Assembly (NCBI GenBank): GCA_025716855.1
Contig: JAIXMQ010000155.1
Span: forward strand, 1 to 25,227
Source of the DNA: Pilaira anomala
Lineage: Eukaryota > Mucoromycota > Mucoromycetes > Mucorales > Mucoraceae
DNA length: 25,227 nucleotides
Direction: 5' to 3'
Shown: one piece after another, positions 1-9,041 of the stretch
How the letters are laid out: every line of letters begins with the position of its first letter
How positions within the stretch are numbered: the first letter of the stretch is position 1
The notes under the pieces: model-generated
What the model was told of the DNA's origin: nothing
Database searches by the model: none
The model's input: only the letters and a program-made list of their open reading frames with translations
Translations under genes and position numbers: made by a program

Positions 1-7
1 GTAACAG

Positions 8-130
8 CCAATAACATTAAAGTTTGTGGTCACACCTGTTTTTAAACTGATACAGGAAGAGGCTTCAAAAATAGACATCGACAAAATTGGGATCGAGGAT
101 GTTCTCCAAACCTTAAAATCACATGATTAA
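8..130 (+). CDS. Possible 3'-terminal exon of a gene running in from the left
   Basis: An open frame of 40 codons runs from a possible splice acceptor (AACAG at 3-7) to a TAA at 128-130. Its start lies in a normal coding-like composition, richer in GC than the AT-rich DNA that follows. The predicted peptide is amphipathic and ends ...EDVLQTLKSHD. No domain was recognised. An in-frame TAA at 2-4 means any upstream coding must be joined by splicing at about position 7. It could also be a chance open stretch, as 40 codons is short, so the call rests mainly on composition and a plausible acceptor. Confidence 0.35.
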   Translation, partial: PITLKFVVTPVFKLIQEEASKIDIDKIGIEDVLQTLKSHD

Positions 131-332
131 CTTCTTTTGATTCAATAAAAAGTAATTTACTCACATTATTTGAGTTCATACAAAATGTTTAAATGTGTTT
201 TATTGGTTTAAACTATCAAAAGATGTAAAAAATTTCTAAATGAGTAACTTTTTTACATAAAAACTGAGTTTAAACCCAAAAACTGTAAATGTCCGTTTTT
301 TAAAAAAATACGATTTAAGAATAGATGCACTG
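131..332. other. AT-rich spacer, no gene seen
   Basis: No open frame of note. The last 25 bases (about 308-333) match, on the opposite strand, the sequence near 24976-25002, so they belong to a dispersed repeat described separately. Confidence 0.5.
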
Positions 333-835
333 TAAGTGATTTTTTAAAAAAAAAAAACGAAAAAAACATGGTACAAATTAAAATAATAAAGAATTTACTC
401 TGTTCGTTGGATTCATTACTCAAAAGCGAATAAAAAACTTTTGTTTTCTTTTACTTAATTTGTATTTGGCTAATGAATAAAAAAAAAATTCGTTATATTT
501 TATATATTCGCTTTGATAGGTGCATAAAAAGTAAAATTCGCTAGATTCGTGCAAAAAAAATAAAATTCGTTTGATTCGTAATTATTTTTCTCGATAGTAA
601 ATATAAAATTCGTTCGATTTAATATTTTTACTTTTGATTACATAGTGTATAAAAAAAATAGTTTCATTCATTTTGCTTGATCTATTTACTTTTGATAAGC
701 GAATAAAAAATAACGGAGCTTTCGCTAAAAAAAGGTAATAAAATAGGATGCGTATTTTTTTAAAGACAAACAATACTTATCGTATTTTTTATTAGTGCAA
801 CCAAGATAAAGGTTACACCTAGTACTTTGAAAAAG
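333..835 (+). repeat. Left arm of a large inverted repeat
   Basis: This arm is the reverse complement of 1928-2433. From 333 to about 780 the two arms are essentially identical apart from poly-A length (12 A versus 14 T beside the outer end); both arms encode the same 63-residue open frame, which is a by-product of the repeat. The inner ~50 bp (about 785-835) has several mismatches. The outer end reads TA-AGTGATTTTTTAAAA, and the opposite arm ends in its mirror followed by TA. The arm also holds repeated AAAATTCG / GATTCG motifs. Confidence 0.9.
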
Positions 836-1501
836 ATATTGGTGTCGTATTTGCATCATCTTTACTTATATAAACATAAGTAGATCAGGGATATAAAACT
901 AAACATCATAATAAAAACCTGTTATCTCCTCACAATAATATACATGTTTAACATTGTATACACCAAGGCAAGAAAAGTTCACATCGTTTACCAAATTCTA
1001 GCGAATTTGAAGTGAGTTTTACTACGTTCGCTTTTTTCAAGTAAACGGCGAATTTTACTATTCGTTTTTTTTCAATAAAAGCGAACTTTACCTTACTCGT
1101 AAATCACAGTAAATACAGCGAAATTTACTTGAGTTGTTATTTCTGAGTAAACCAAATGAATATCATTAACGTTTTGGTCTGGTATATTCAATAAATATTG
1201 CTCTCATTGTTTGTCTTATTAATAAATAAAAAAAAATATATAACATAGGTTTCATTGAAGAATTATGCATGGTTCAAAAAAAGTATTTTTATTTAATTTA
1301 ATTTCTATGTAATTGTTTGAAAATAAGAGTATAAACAATTTTTTATTATGTCTACATACATATAATTACATGAAAAACATAAATAAAACATTTGAAAAAA
1401 AAATATTATAGAGCGTATATAGTATATATGTATGATATTCTAACCTTAAAACAGAAAAAAATATTCAACGAATATCAAAGTAAAAAGCTCAAGCTGCTCA
1501 C

Positions 1502-1541
<40 letters not shown>

Positions 1542-1927
1542 AGACAATGAAGTTTATTTAAAATAAAAAAAATACCTCTTCGCAATAAAAGTTCAAGATA
1601 AGTTTATATTGGCCATTACAAACAAAGCAAACTTAAGACGTTATACGTACTACACCAAGATACGAGGTGACCTCATAAATAAAGAATTACGGACGATATA
1701 TCTACAGATTAAAAAATGAAATATTAGAATTACAGTGGAATGTATGGCTCAAGTTACAATATTATAGAAGAGTTTCATGTCTTGGGCTTTTAAAAAAAGA
1801 TATTTATATTTATTGTAAAAGAAAATAAAAAATAGAAGTAGAAGAGAAACATTTGAAGCGGAAGAAAAATCAAAAAATGAAAAAATGAGAGAAAAGGGAA
1901 AAAGCGAAAAAAAGGAAGGGTTCTAAT
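836..1927. other. Spacer of the inverted repeat, no gene seen
   Basis: AT-rich, no credible coding frame. About 1000-1130 holds several AGTAAAATTCGC-like motifs in both orientations. A pure A run of about 36 bases lies at 1503-1538. About 1830-1925 is a purine-rich stretch. Positions 1225-1411 are a dispersed repeat. Confidence 0.6.
1225..1411 (+). repeat. Dispersed repeat, copy A
   Basis: About 175 bp aligned by eye is roughly 96% identical to the reverse complement of 24788-24960. Shared landmarks include TATAACATAGGTTTC, GGTTCAAAAAAAGTATTTTT and GTCTACATACATATAATTAC. In the right-hand copy this sequence is followed directly by the stretch matching 308-333; here those two parts are separated by about 890 bp. 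Confidence 0.85.
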
Positions 1928-2433
1928 ATATTTTTCAAAGTAATAGGTGTAAAATTTTCTCGGTTGTGCTAATAAAAAATAAGATAAGTATTGTTTGTCT
2001 TTAAAAAAATACGCATCCTATTTTATTACCTTTTTTTAGCGAAAGCTCCGTTATTTTTTATTCGCTTATCAAAAGTAAATAGATCAAGCAAAATGAATGA
2101 AACTATTTTTTTTATACACTATGTAATCAAAAGTAAAAATATTAAATCGAACGAATTTTATATTTACTATCGAGAAAAATAATTACGAATCAAACGAATT
2201 TTATTTTTTTTGCACGAATCTAGCGAATTTTACTTTTTATGCACCTATCAAAGCGAATATATAAAATATAACGAATTTTTTTTTTATTCATTAGCCAAAT
2301 ACAAATTAAGTAAAAGAAAACAAAAGTTTTTTATTCGCTTTTGAGTAATGAATCCAACGAACAGAGTAAATTCTTTATTATTTTAATTTGTACCATGTTT
2401 TTTTCGTTTTTTTTTTTTTTAAAAAATCACTTA
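1928..2433 (-). repeat. Right arm of the large inverted repeat
   Basis: Reverse complement of 333-835. The outer end is AAAAAATCACT followed by TA. The 63-residue frame at 1991-2182 is the mirror of 773-582 and is not considered a gene. Confidence 0.9.
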
Positions 2434-2990
2434 AACATGAGTAAATCATGACTTATCAGCGAATTTTACTTTATTTACTTTATTCACTCTACTTTTATTA
2501 GGGGAAAACGAATTATTTAGCCTTAGTGATATCATTATCAATATCTTGAACCTAAAGGAAATTCTCTATATTTAAATGCAGATACAATTGACTTTAAATA
2601 TGATTGCCGGTAGAATACCAATGAGAAAATATTAAAACATAAAATTGGGATTAAATAAAAATAAAAACCAAAATAGATTCTCAATTTGTATTAATAAATA
2701 GAATAAGAGATATTTATTGTTAATAGTCTCGATACAAGATTAGCTACCTTGTGTTGAGATAAGAACGACTATTACCAGCAAAAATACATTATTCATCTAT
2801 TAATAATAAAGCGATATTATATTACCCGTATAAAAAATAAAAATAAAAACAATAACGCTGTTAGAATAACAAGTATCCCAACAACTGTCAATTCAATCCC
2901 AAAAAACGGGAAAACAAAATTCAATCGAAGTAGAACAATAGGATTGATCGGGTCGTACAATAAAAAATAGTTTTTTGCCAATTAAAGTAA
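2434..2990. other. AT-rich spacer, no gene seen
   Basis: Only short, low-complexity open frames. The first 80 bp carry another GCGAATTTTACT motif (about 2459) of the kind found in the inverted repeat. Confidence 0.5.
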
Positions 2991-3199
2991 AAGCATTTAC
3001 CAATCACCTAGGCTTAAATCTCACGCCAATCTGCCAGAATAATAATGTGGTGATGCCAATAGCCAAGTTATGGCATTAAGGCATGAAAATGCCAAATTTA
3101 AGGCTTTGTGGCGTAGTAATGCCTGATAAAAAAAAAGGGGGCTTTATGGTTTCTTGTTGCCTAATTTATTTGGCAAGATGGCTTTGATATGCCAAGTTT

Positions 3200-3415
3200 A
3201 TTTGGCATGGTGGCAGAAAAATGCCAAAATATTAGGCATGGTGGCAGGAGGATACCAAAATATTAGGCATGGTGGCAGGAAAAAATTAAATATTAGGCGT
3301 GGTGGCAGGAGAATGTCAAAATATTAGGCGTGGTGGCAGAATAATGCCAAAACATTAAGCATTGTGGCAGGAGGATGCCAAAATATTAGGCATGGTGGCA
3401 GGATAAATTAAATAT
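3200..3415. repeat. 31-bp minisatellite with TGCC...GGCA units
   Basis: The phrase GGCATGGTGGCA and its variants recur at about 3204, 3235, 3266, 3296, 3327, 3358 and 3389, giving a period of 30-31 bp over about seven copies. Each unit contains TGCCAAAATATTAGGCA, a short stem (TGCC/GGCA) around an AT loop. From about 3040 to 3200 more degenerate TGCCAA/TTGGCA phrases continue at irregular spacing. Possible short inverted ends TACCAATC (about 2997) and GATTGGTA (about 3424) bracket the array, which may mark a small element. Confidence 0.85.
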
Positions 3416-3429
3416 TATGATGGGATTGG

Positions 3430-4415
3430 TATAATATGATTGAACATTAGAATAGTTTTGTAAAAAAAAAAAAAAAACCGGGAATAGCAAATATTGTTAA
3501 ATAAATAATTTGTTTATTAAAAGAATGGATTACATAAAAAAAAGTGATAAAGTATATATAAAGAATGATGTATATTGTCTTCTGATCAAGATATTTCAGT
3601 ATTGTATCTAATTATAGGTAAAGGATGAACAAAGTAGACATTTAATAAACAGATGACTCTTGAATAAGTCTATAAGGAACACATAAAGAAATAAAGCTAA
3701 AACTGTGTAAAGGAAAAGATATATTTAGTTATATGTAAATCACATTCCAAAAAAAAAAGGACTTACTTTAATATAGATCCAGAAAAAACAAGCAACTATT
3801 AACTAAAAAAAAATAAAAGCACAAAATGAGTTTTTAGAGAGTAAATAATAATATATATATCGTACCTCTGTATGGAACTCTCAAAACTCAGGATTATTAA
3901 ACTAGTGTTGACTAAAAATATCAATAAAAAATAAGTAGGCTTTTTAAAAACAACTCTTTGAAAGTAATTACCTATGACTGCAATGTTCAGAAAAGCAATG
4001 GCAATAACCTAAGTAAAATAAATGTGTTAGTAGTTGAAATGGCTGTTTTTTAAATACAGAGGTTAACTTGTTATGTAATATAATAGACCAAGGAAGAACC
4101 CTCCTAACACGATTAAGACTAGGAATATTGTTAGATTATACGCAAGATATTAATGGTTACGACTTATATTTGATTAACATAGAGAATAACATATAGTTTA
4201 TTTAAAGTAAATAGAAAAAAATAACGAAAAAGAAAAGGAAAAATGAAAAAGAAAAGAGAAAAGAGGAAAGAGAAAAATAAAAAAGCATTTAAATACAAAA
4301 AAAAAGAAAGAAAAAAAAAGGGACTACTTTTTTGGTTTTTTTGCTTTAGCAGATCTGAATTTTGATCTACAAAAAAATTAAGATTAGTTTGACGCTTACT
4401 AAAGCAATATTATAT
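3430..4415. other. AT-rich spacer, no gene seen
   Basis: No credible frame. About 4205-4330 is a purine-rich (AAAGAAAAGGA-type) tract lying downstream of the minus-strand exon that ends at 4416. Confidence 0.5.
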
Positions 4416-4784
4416 CTACCTGCTTGTAGCTGTAGACTTTCTCTTCATAGCCTCCAATTTTTTCCGCAGTTCTTCTTCGTCAGCTTTATTTTTTGCCAAA
4501 AGCCTTTGGATTTCTTCTTCATTATCATCTTCGTCATCTTCCTCATCTTCGTCTTCCTCTTCTTCAACATTTTTTCCTAATTCTTCGTTACCTACCGTAT
4601 CTTCATTCTCAGACTCATCGTCACAAGATTCTACCCGGTCTCTATTCAACAATCTTTGTTGAAAAACTGAGGGTTGATCTGCCCACTCAGAAACATTGAC
4701 AGCTGCCTCACCATTACTTGTTACTTCATCATCACTGATTGTCACAGCTGGGGTATCAATGACAGGAGCAATATTCTTTGACAC
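4416..4784 (-). pseudogene. Interrupted gene, exon 2 (acidic, charged C-terminal tail)
   Basis: The last exon of a minus-strand gene whose other pieces lie beyond three transposon blocks. The acceptor is CAATAG at 4790-4785, and the exon starts in phase 0 with GTG TCA, matching the phase-0 donor (AAG/GTAAAA) at 9042/9041. It encodes about 122 residues: a Ser/Thr/Asp-rich start, a dense Glu/Asp block, then a charged, probably helical K/E segment (QRLLAKNKADEEELRKKL) and a basic end, stopping at 4416-4418. Nothing identifies a function. Acidic tails like this occur in many nuclear proteins, but that is only suggestive. The exon is intact; the gene as a whole is broken upstream. Confidence 0.7.
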
Positions 4785-4962
4785 CTATTGTACAGTCACG
4801 AGAACCTTTATTTGGTGAATTTTTATTGTATAAAAAATTTAATTCTCCAAGGTACCATTTCAAATTAAGATGACATATGGTCAATAAAGAATAAAGACAC
4901 AATAGTTTTCAAAAAGTTAGGAAAACATGTTTATTATATAAATATAAAAAAAAACCCCGAAG

Positions 4963-5305
4963 TTAGAAGCGCGTTGGCCCCCCTTTGGCTTTAATTACAG
5001 CCTCGCATCTTTCCTTCATTCCCTTTACCAACGTACCAGCATACTCTACACCAAGTTTTTCCCATTCCTCCTTCAAAACCTCCTTCAATTTTTCCATACT
5101 ATTTACCTCGGACCTTCTCTTACCAATCCTGTTTTTGAAAAGTCCCCAAACGTTCTCGATGGGGTTCAGATCCGAACTTTGAGCTGGCCAGTACTCAAAG
5201 CCCTTAATATCCCAACGCTTTTTCCACCATCTTGCATACGTTGAAGTATGACAGCTGGCACCATCTTCTTGGAATATAAACTCCCTCTGCTCTTCCTCTG
5301 AAAGT
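4963..5305 (-). pseudogene. Tc1/mariner transposase, C-terminal part
   Basis: Encodes the second half of a DDE transposase of the Tc1 superfamily. The second catalytic Asp lies in FQEDGASCHTS and the third catalytic residue in SSDLNPIENVW, a classic Tc1 signature. By my count 35 residues separate the Asp and Glu, one more than the usual DD34E. The stop is TAA at 4963-4965. The frame joins in phase with the 8147-8874 part once the Harbinger and one copy of its AGT duplication are disregarded (728 + 340 nt, a multiple of three, about 355 residues in total, normal for the family). The apparent Met inside the Harbinger terminal repeat (5325) is coincidental. Inactive because of the split. Confidence 0.92.
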
Positions 5306-5332
5306 GGACGACTTCCAAAATTCATGTTTAAA
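5306..5332 (+). repeat. Harbinger terminal inverted repeat, left
   Basis: 27 bp, identical to the reverse complement of 8120-8146; begins GGACGACTTCC. AGT duplication at 5303-5305. Confidence 0.95.
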
Positions 5333-5512
5333 AAAAAAGTGTTTAGATCGGTTTTTTAAATAAATTTCAAATTTAAACTCAAGGGGGCGAGTGAGTAAAC
5401 TACCCAAAATCTACTCACTTCCCAGCCAAATCTAACAATCCCCCTCCCCCCCCTCGTTAGATTTTTAAAAAAGTGAGTAAAAAAAAAAAAATTTAAAATA
5501 AAAAAAAAATCT

Positions 5513-6508
5513 TTATTGTTGTCTTTGACGTTTGTGAGGCTCCCCCTCCACCTCAGAGTCCACCTCCGTATCCCTTTCTTGCTCTTGTTGGCTTTCTGAT
5601 GTTCGCAAGAACTACATGTAAGTTTAAAAAAAAAGGTCATTAAGTAAACGAATGCATAATAACACGCGTCGATTCTAGTTCTGTAACTTACATTTGCAAA
5701 CTCATCGCTAAAGAGCATGGAGCGAACTTCTCCAAGTGTCTCTTCCTTCAACGAAGAAGGGTCTTGTTGAGGGACCTATTAGAATATAACATAAACATAT
5801 CAGGAACACAAATAAATATCAATGCAACAATTATCAAAGAAACAAATATTTACCGGAGGATTTTCTCTACTTCTCAGGCTCTCAATGAGATCCGTCGAGA
5901 CACCCGAGATTGTCTCATTAAACCTCTCAAGCTGACTGTTGCCACTGACGTGCTGTTCTCGGGGACGGGGTGTAGTAGCCGACGAGCGAGGAACAAAAAG
6001 AGAACCATCATAAACGGGGCGGCTTGCCAAGCTACCAATATTTGGAAAGGTGCTTCCACCTTCCCCTCCAACTCTCCCATCATCAGCAACTTCATCGTCT
6101 GAAGCCGGCAAGTCTTCTTCCTCTACGTTCGCCTCGATACCAATCGATATTCTTGCCACTCGTTGGTTTACAGCATCGTTGGCAAGACGCACCTTTTGCA
6201 CAATAGCGCTAGGTTGAGTGCTTCCTATAGTTAGAAAGAAGATAAGTAAGTTATTATTAATATTAAGCTTATGAATTTATATTACCAGTTGGTTTTCTAA
6301 CCGCTCTTAATGTTCTCCACAACGTCTTGAGAGAGTCCGTGGCGCGCTCCACTCTCGTACCCAATTCTTTTTCTCTTTGGTACCTATTGAATGCCTCAGT
6401 GACCATGTCCCACTCTCTGGCACCTCGAGGCATAAGCTGGATCATCAAGTCCAAGAAGTATTCCTTTTCGTCCTTTGCATAATTGGGAGTGCTGCTACGT
6501 CTGGTCAT
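5513..6508 (-). CDS. Harbinger-associated Myb/SANT-like protein
   Basis: Four exons on the minus strand: 6508-6286, 6224-5854, 5775-5692 and 5611-5513, joined by GT-AG introns (donors GTAATA, GTAAAT, GTAAGT) that all keep the frame, giving 258 residues ending at a TAA at 5513-5515. Residues about 5-70 (YAKDEKEYFLDLMIQLMPRG...W...LKTLWRTLRAVRKPTG) match the Myb/SANT-like helix pattern of proteins paired with PIF/Harbinger transposases, which in known systems bind the element ends and help bring the transposase to the nucleus. The rest is a Glu/Asp-rich linker, a Ser/Pro-rich stretch and a charged Gln/Glu/Arg tail. It is divergent from the transposase gene, with 274 bp between the two start codons as a likely shared promoter. 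The exon structure is inferred, but the in-frame joins make it convincing. Confidence 0.85.
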
Positions 6509-6782
6509 TTTGATTTGTAGTAGTTTTAATATTAATATTATGTTAAAAATATGATTTCTAAAAGACTTGTTAGTTTTTGTCTTTAAATACTCTTGAAGAT
6601 AGACTAAACGTCATAGAATAGTTCAATGATCTAAATAAGCTGAAATTATATCATGGTCAACTTTTGACATGTCATGTCGTCATAGTATACTTTTTTAGTC
6701 CCAAGAGAATGAATATTAAGGTAAGGATAGCAATGAATAATTTCTACATCTCTTTTCGATTCTCATATTATTTAATAAAAAA
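6509..6782. promoter_or_regulatory. Probable bidirectional promoter of the Harbinger gene pair
   Basis: A 274-bp AT-rich interval between the two divergent start codons (6508 minus, 6783 plus). No specific box can be assigned with confidence; the role is inferred from position only. Confidence 0.45.
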
Positions 6783-7985
6783 ATGAACAACAACAACGTA
6801 ATGCTCAAGGAACTTTGTCTGTACTTTTTGGTGATTATTCCTCAAGTACTCATTTTTATGTCGATTTATGAAGGCTCTCGTAGAAAATCTCGTAGAATCT
6901 ACACACGTTCAAATAACTTGCACACTCCTCGTGAGTCTGCAGCTTATAAACTTCTTAGCGGACGGGATAATGATGCCTATATATGTCATTTAGGCCTTGA
7001 TACTTGTGCATTTGATCAACTCCTCAAAGAGTTTAAAAAGGTCTATCCTGTGAGACGCAAGCGTGGGCGTAGTCGTGCTCTCAGCACTAAGATGGTTCTG
7101 GCTCTTGGACTTATGTGGATCCATGGAGCAATGAGACAAGAAACATTGTGTTTGATCTCTGGTGTTCCTGCAGCAACTGTCAGTAGATCGAAAAGAATGG
7201 CTTTGCTTACTTTGGACCGAGTATTTAAAAATACCTCGAATGATTCTAGATGGGAAATCAGATGGCCAAATGTCAATGAAATGGAAACATTCAACCAAAT
7301 GATATTAAACAACACATCAAGTGACTACGAAAGAGAAGTACTAAATGGTGTGTTTGGATCTGTTGATGGTTTGAACCTAAAGATAGATGAGCCTTCTGAT
7401 TTTTTCGAGCAAAATGCTTATTACAATGGTTGGTTATCTGGATGCTTTTGCTCTCAAGTAATAGTATTCACACCTGATGGATGCATTTGCTTTGTCTCGT
7501 AAGTATTTTTTATATTAAATAAATGGTTTAAATAGTATCTGATTTCTTTGAATAGAGGTAACTGTCCGGGATCTTGGCAGGATGCAAGAATATCAATTCC
7601 ACTGTATCAGTTTGCTCTCTCTTCTCCTTTTTGTCCTTCCCCGTACAAACTCTTGGCGGATTCTGCTTTCCCATGTCAAGCTGCCTTTGCTGACAAGGTA
7701 TTGGAGGTACCCAAACAGAATAGTCCACTTAATACCCCAGAAAACAGAAGGAAGTTCGCCATTATAACCAAGCATAGACAAGCTTCAGAATGGGGTATGC
7801 GTTCTATTCAGGCAGCTTTTGGTAGGCTTTATCTGAACCTTCCTGCTGATAAAGATAAGCGAAACCTCATTCTTTGTGTAATTTTTAGATTACATAACTT
7901 TCGGGTTCGTACTTTAGGTATGAACCAAATTAGAACTGTATATTACAATAAATGGCAGCAAACGAACAGCAATATGCTCTTCTAA
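6783..7985 (+). CDS. PIF/Harbinger DDE transposase (DDE_Tnp_4 type)
   Basis: Two exons, 6783-7498 and 7556-7985, with a 57-bp intron (GTAAGT...AATAG) that joins TC to A as a Ser codon, giving 381 residues. Landmarks are an N-terminal hydrophobic stretch, a helical region resembling the HTH part of this family (ALSTKMVLALGLMWI...LCLISGVPAATVSRS), and then the nuclease core. The first Asp is in VFGSVDGLNLKI, the second in NCPGSWQDARI (split by the intron), followed by LADSAFP and a Glu region SEWGMRSIQAAFGRL. The length matches the family. The frame is fully open with no visible lesion, so it may be functional. It would cut the 27-bp terminal repeats and reinsert into a 3-bp target together with the Myb-like partner; that role is known for the family and inferred here. 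Confidence 0.93.
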
Positions 7986-8030
7986 GCGTTTTTTTTTTAT
8001 ATTTTTATATAATTTTTTTTATTCTAACAA

Positions 8031-8049
8031 GTATGAATTTTGGAAGTCC
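8031..8049 (+). repeat. Degenerate internal copy of the Harbinger terminal repeat
   Basis: GTATGAATTTTGGAAGTCC here resembles the right terminal repeat at 8120-8146 (ATGAATTTTGGAAGTCGTCC) but lacks three bases near the end. It lies about 97 bp inside the true terminus, in the same orientation. Confidence 0.75.
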
Positions 8050-8119
8050 TTTTTTTTACTCATGAGTAAACGTCGGAGTGGTCACTTGGGGGGATTAGTG
8101 TAACTATGAGTAGATTTGG

Positions 8120-8146
8120 TTTAAACATGAATTTTGGAAGTCGTCC
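8120..8146 (-). repeat. Harbinger terminal inverted repeat, right
   Basis: Mirror of 5306-5332, ending ...GGAAGTCGTCC, followed by the AGT duplication at 8147-8149. Confidence 0.95.
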
Positions 8147-8874
8147 AGTCTAGTAACCCAATAGATATAATTATTAGACAAGCAGTTGATGTAAGCCTCT
8201 TGATCCACTGTAGTGTCAAAAAACACCAAAGGACCAAATCCACCACACCAAAAGCATCCCCAGACCATGACGCTACCAATCCCCCACTTGGTCGTCTGTA
8301 CAATATTAGCAGCGTCATATCTGTGGCATTCTTGTCGAATAACTCTTGGAGCTCCAACATGACCTCCTGCAGTGAATTTCGACTCATCCGACCAAATTAC
8401 ACTCATCCATTGGTCTTCATCCCAATTAACATGCTGTCTTGCCCATTCCAGTCTTTTTTTCTTGTGTACTTCTGTCAAACGTGGTTTATGGGCTGCAATG
8501 TATGAAGAGTATCCCTCCCTTTTTAAATTCTTAATGACTGTTGCTCTACAGACATCGATGTCCATCTTTTTTAATTCGACTTTTAAGTCATTATAGCAGC
8601 ATAATGGGTCCTTATGCAAAATCTGCTTGAGGTGTCGCATTGCTCTTTCATCAAGTTTATGCTTAATATCAGGCCTCTTGCTTCTTTCTGTTGTCTTTCT
8701 CTTTTCGTATCTCTCGAGAAAATTAGTGACGGTAGAGTAAGGAATGCCCATGTTTCTTGAAATCTCAGCTTTCGAAATTCCGAACTTACTCAAGTGATAA
8801 ATACCACCTAAATCAAATTCAGAATATTTATTATAAGTGTTATTTGAGTGTGTTTCAGTATTTGAAGTTGACAT
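8147..8874 (-). pseudogene. Tc1/mariner transposase, N-terminal part
   Basis: Starts at ATG 8874 and encodes the paired helix-turn-helix DNA-binding region (DLGGIYHLSKFGISKAEI...PYSTVTNFLERY, residues about 20-60; a second HTH-like block about 70-120) and the first catalytic Asp in VIWSDESKFTAGG. The frame runs to the Harbinger insertion at 8147-8149 and then reads into the transposon for a few residues. The C-terminal half is at 4963-5305. Both halves are otherwise open, so the insertion is the only visible lesion, which suggests the Tc1 copy was intact when it was hit. Confidence 0.92.
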
Positions 8875-9041
8875 TGCTGTTTAGATTATTAGATAGTAGA
8901 GTAAGAGTCGTTTTATTGTTTAAAAAAAAAGATGGTTTTTGAAAAAAATAAAAATATCACCAAATAAGGGTTCTCGTGACTGTAAAAATAATTTGTTAAA
9001 TAAATAATCGCGAATACCTTTTTTTTTTTTTTTTTTTTTAC

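Larger units (their letters stand above)
335..2431. mobile_element. Putative foldback/MITE-like element with ~500-bp terminal inverted repeats
   Basis: The two long arms begin AGTGAT and end ATCACT, flanked on both sides by TA (333-334 and 2432-2433). This is the layout of a TA-inserting element with long terminal inverted repeats. No transposase frame is present in the ~1.1-kb centre, so if it is an element it is non-autonomous. A complication is that part of the centre (1225-1411) belongs to another dispersed repeat whose other half lies just outside the left arm, so the region may instead be a rearranged composite. Confidence 0.45.
5306..8146. mobile_element. PIF/Harbinger element, apparently intact
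   Basis: A 2841-bp element with perfect 27-bp terminal inverted repeats starting GGACGACTTCCAAAATTCAT (5306-5332 and 8120-8146) and a 3-bp direct duplication AGT (5303-5305, 8147-8149), the length expected for PIF/Harbinger. It carries two divergent genes, a DDE_Tnp_4-type transposase and a Myb/SANT-like partner, the standard pair for this superfamily. Both coding regions are open and their introns join in frame. The two subterminal regions both contain GAGTAAAC-type and CCCCCC-rich segments. It was inserted into the Tc1 transposase frame, so it is younger than that element. Confidence 0.93.
4793..8982 (-). mobile_element. Tc1/mariner element, split by a nested Harbinger
   Basis: The termini are inverted repeats of about 35 bp starting CAGTCACGAGAACC (left from 4793; right, reverse-complemented, from 8982), with one mismatch in the first ~27 bp. 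Both are flanked by TA (4791-4792 and 8983-8984), the standard Tc1/mariner target duplication. Without the 2841-bp Harbinger insertion and its 3-bp duplication the element would be about 1346 bp, usual for this family. It sits in the intron of the interrupted gene, six bases from the splice acceptor. Confidence 0.93.

Noticed and set aside
582..2182. Two identical 63-residue open frames (582-773 minus, 1991-2182 plus)
   Set aside because: They are the mirror halves of the inverted repeat, low-complexity and AT-rich, with no domain; a by-product of duplication rather than a gene.
2997..3431. MITE defined by TACCAATC ... GATTGGTA
   Set aside because: The putative inverted ends are only about 8-10 bp with mismatches and no target duplication; kept only as a remark in the minisatellite entry.
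5204..5407. Minus-strand frame crossing the left Harbinger terminus
   Set aside because: Alternate frame of the Tc1 transposase; chance opening across the junction.
5356..5751. 131-residue minus-strand frame over the Myb-like gene 3' part
   Set aside because: It reads through two introns; the spliced model with exons 5775-5692 and 5611-5513 gives a clean charged tail and stop.
5764..6206. Plus-strand frames opposite the Myb-like gene
   Set aside because: Antisense shadows of the spliced minus-strand gene, with no domain similarity.
8134..8596. Plus-strand frames opposite the Tc1 transposase
   Set aside because: Antisense shadows of a clearly recognisable transposase.
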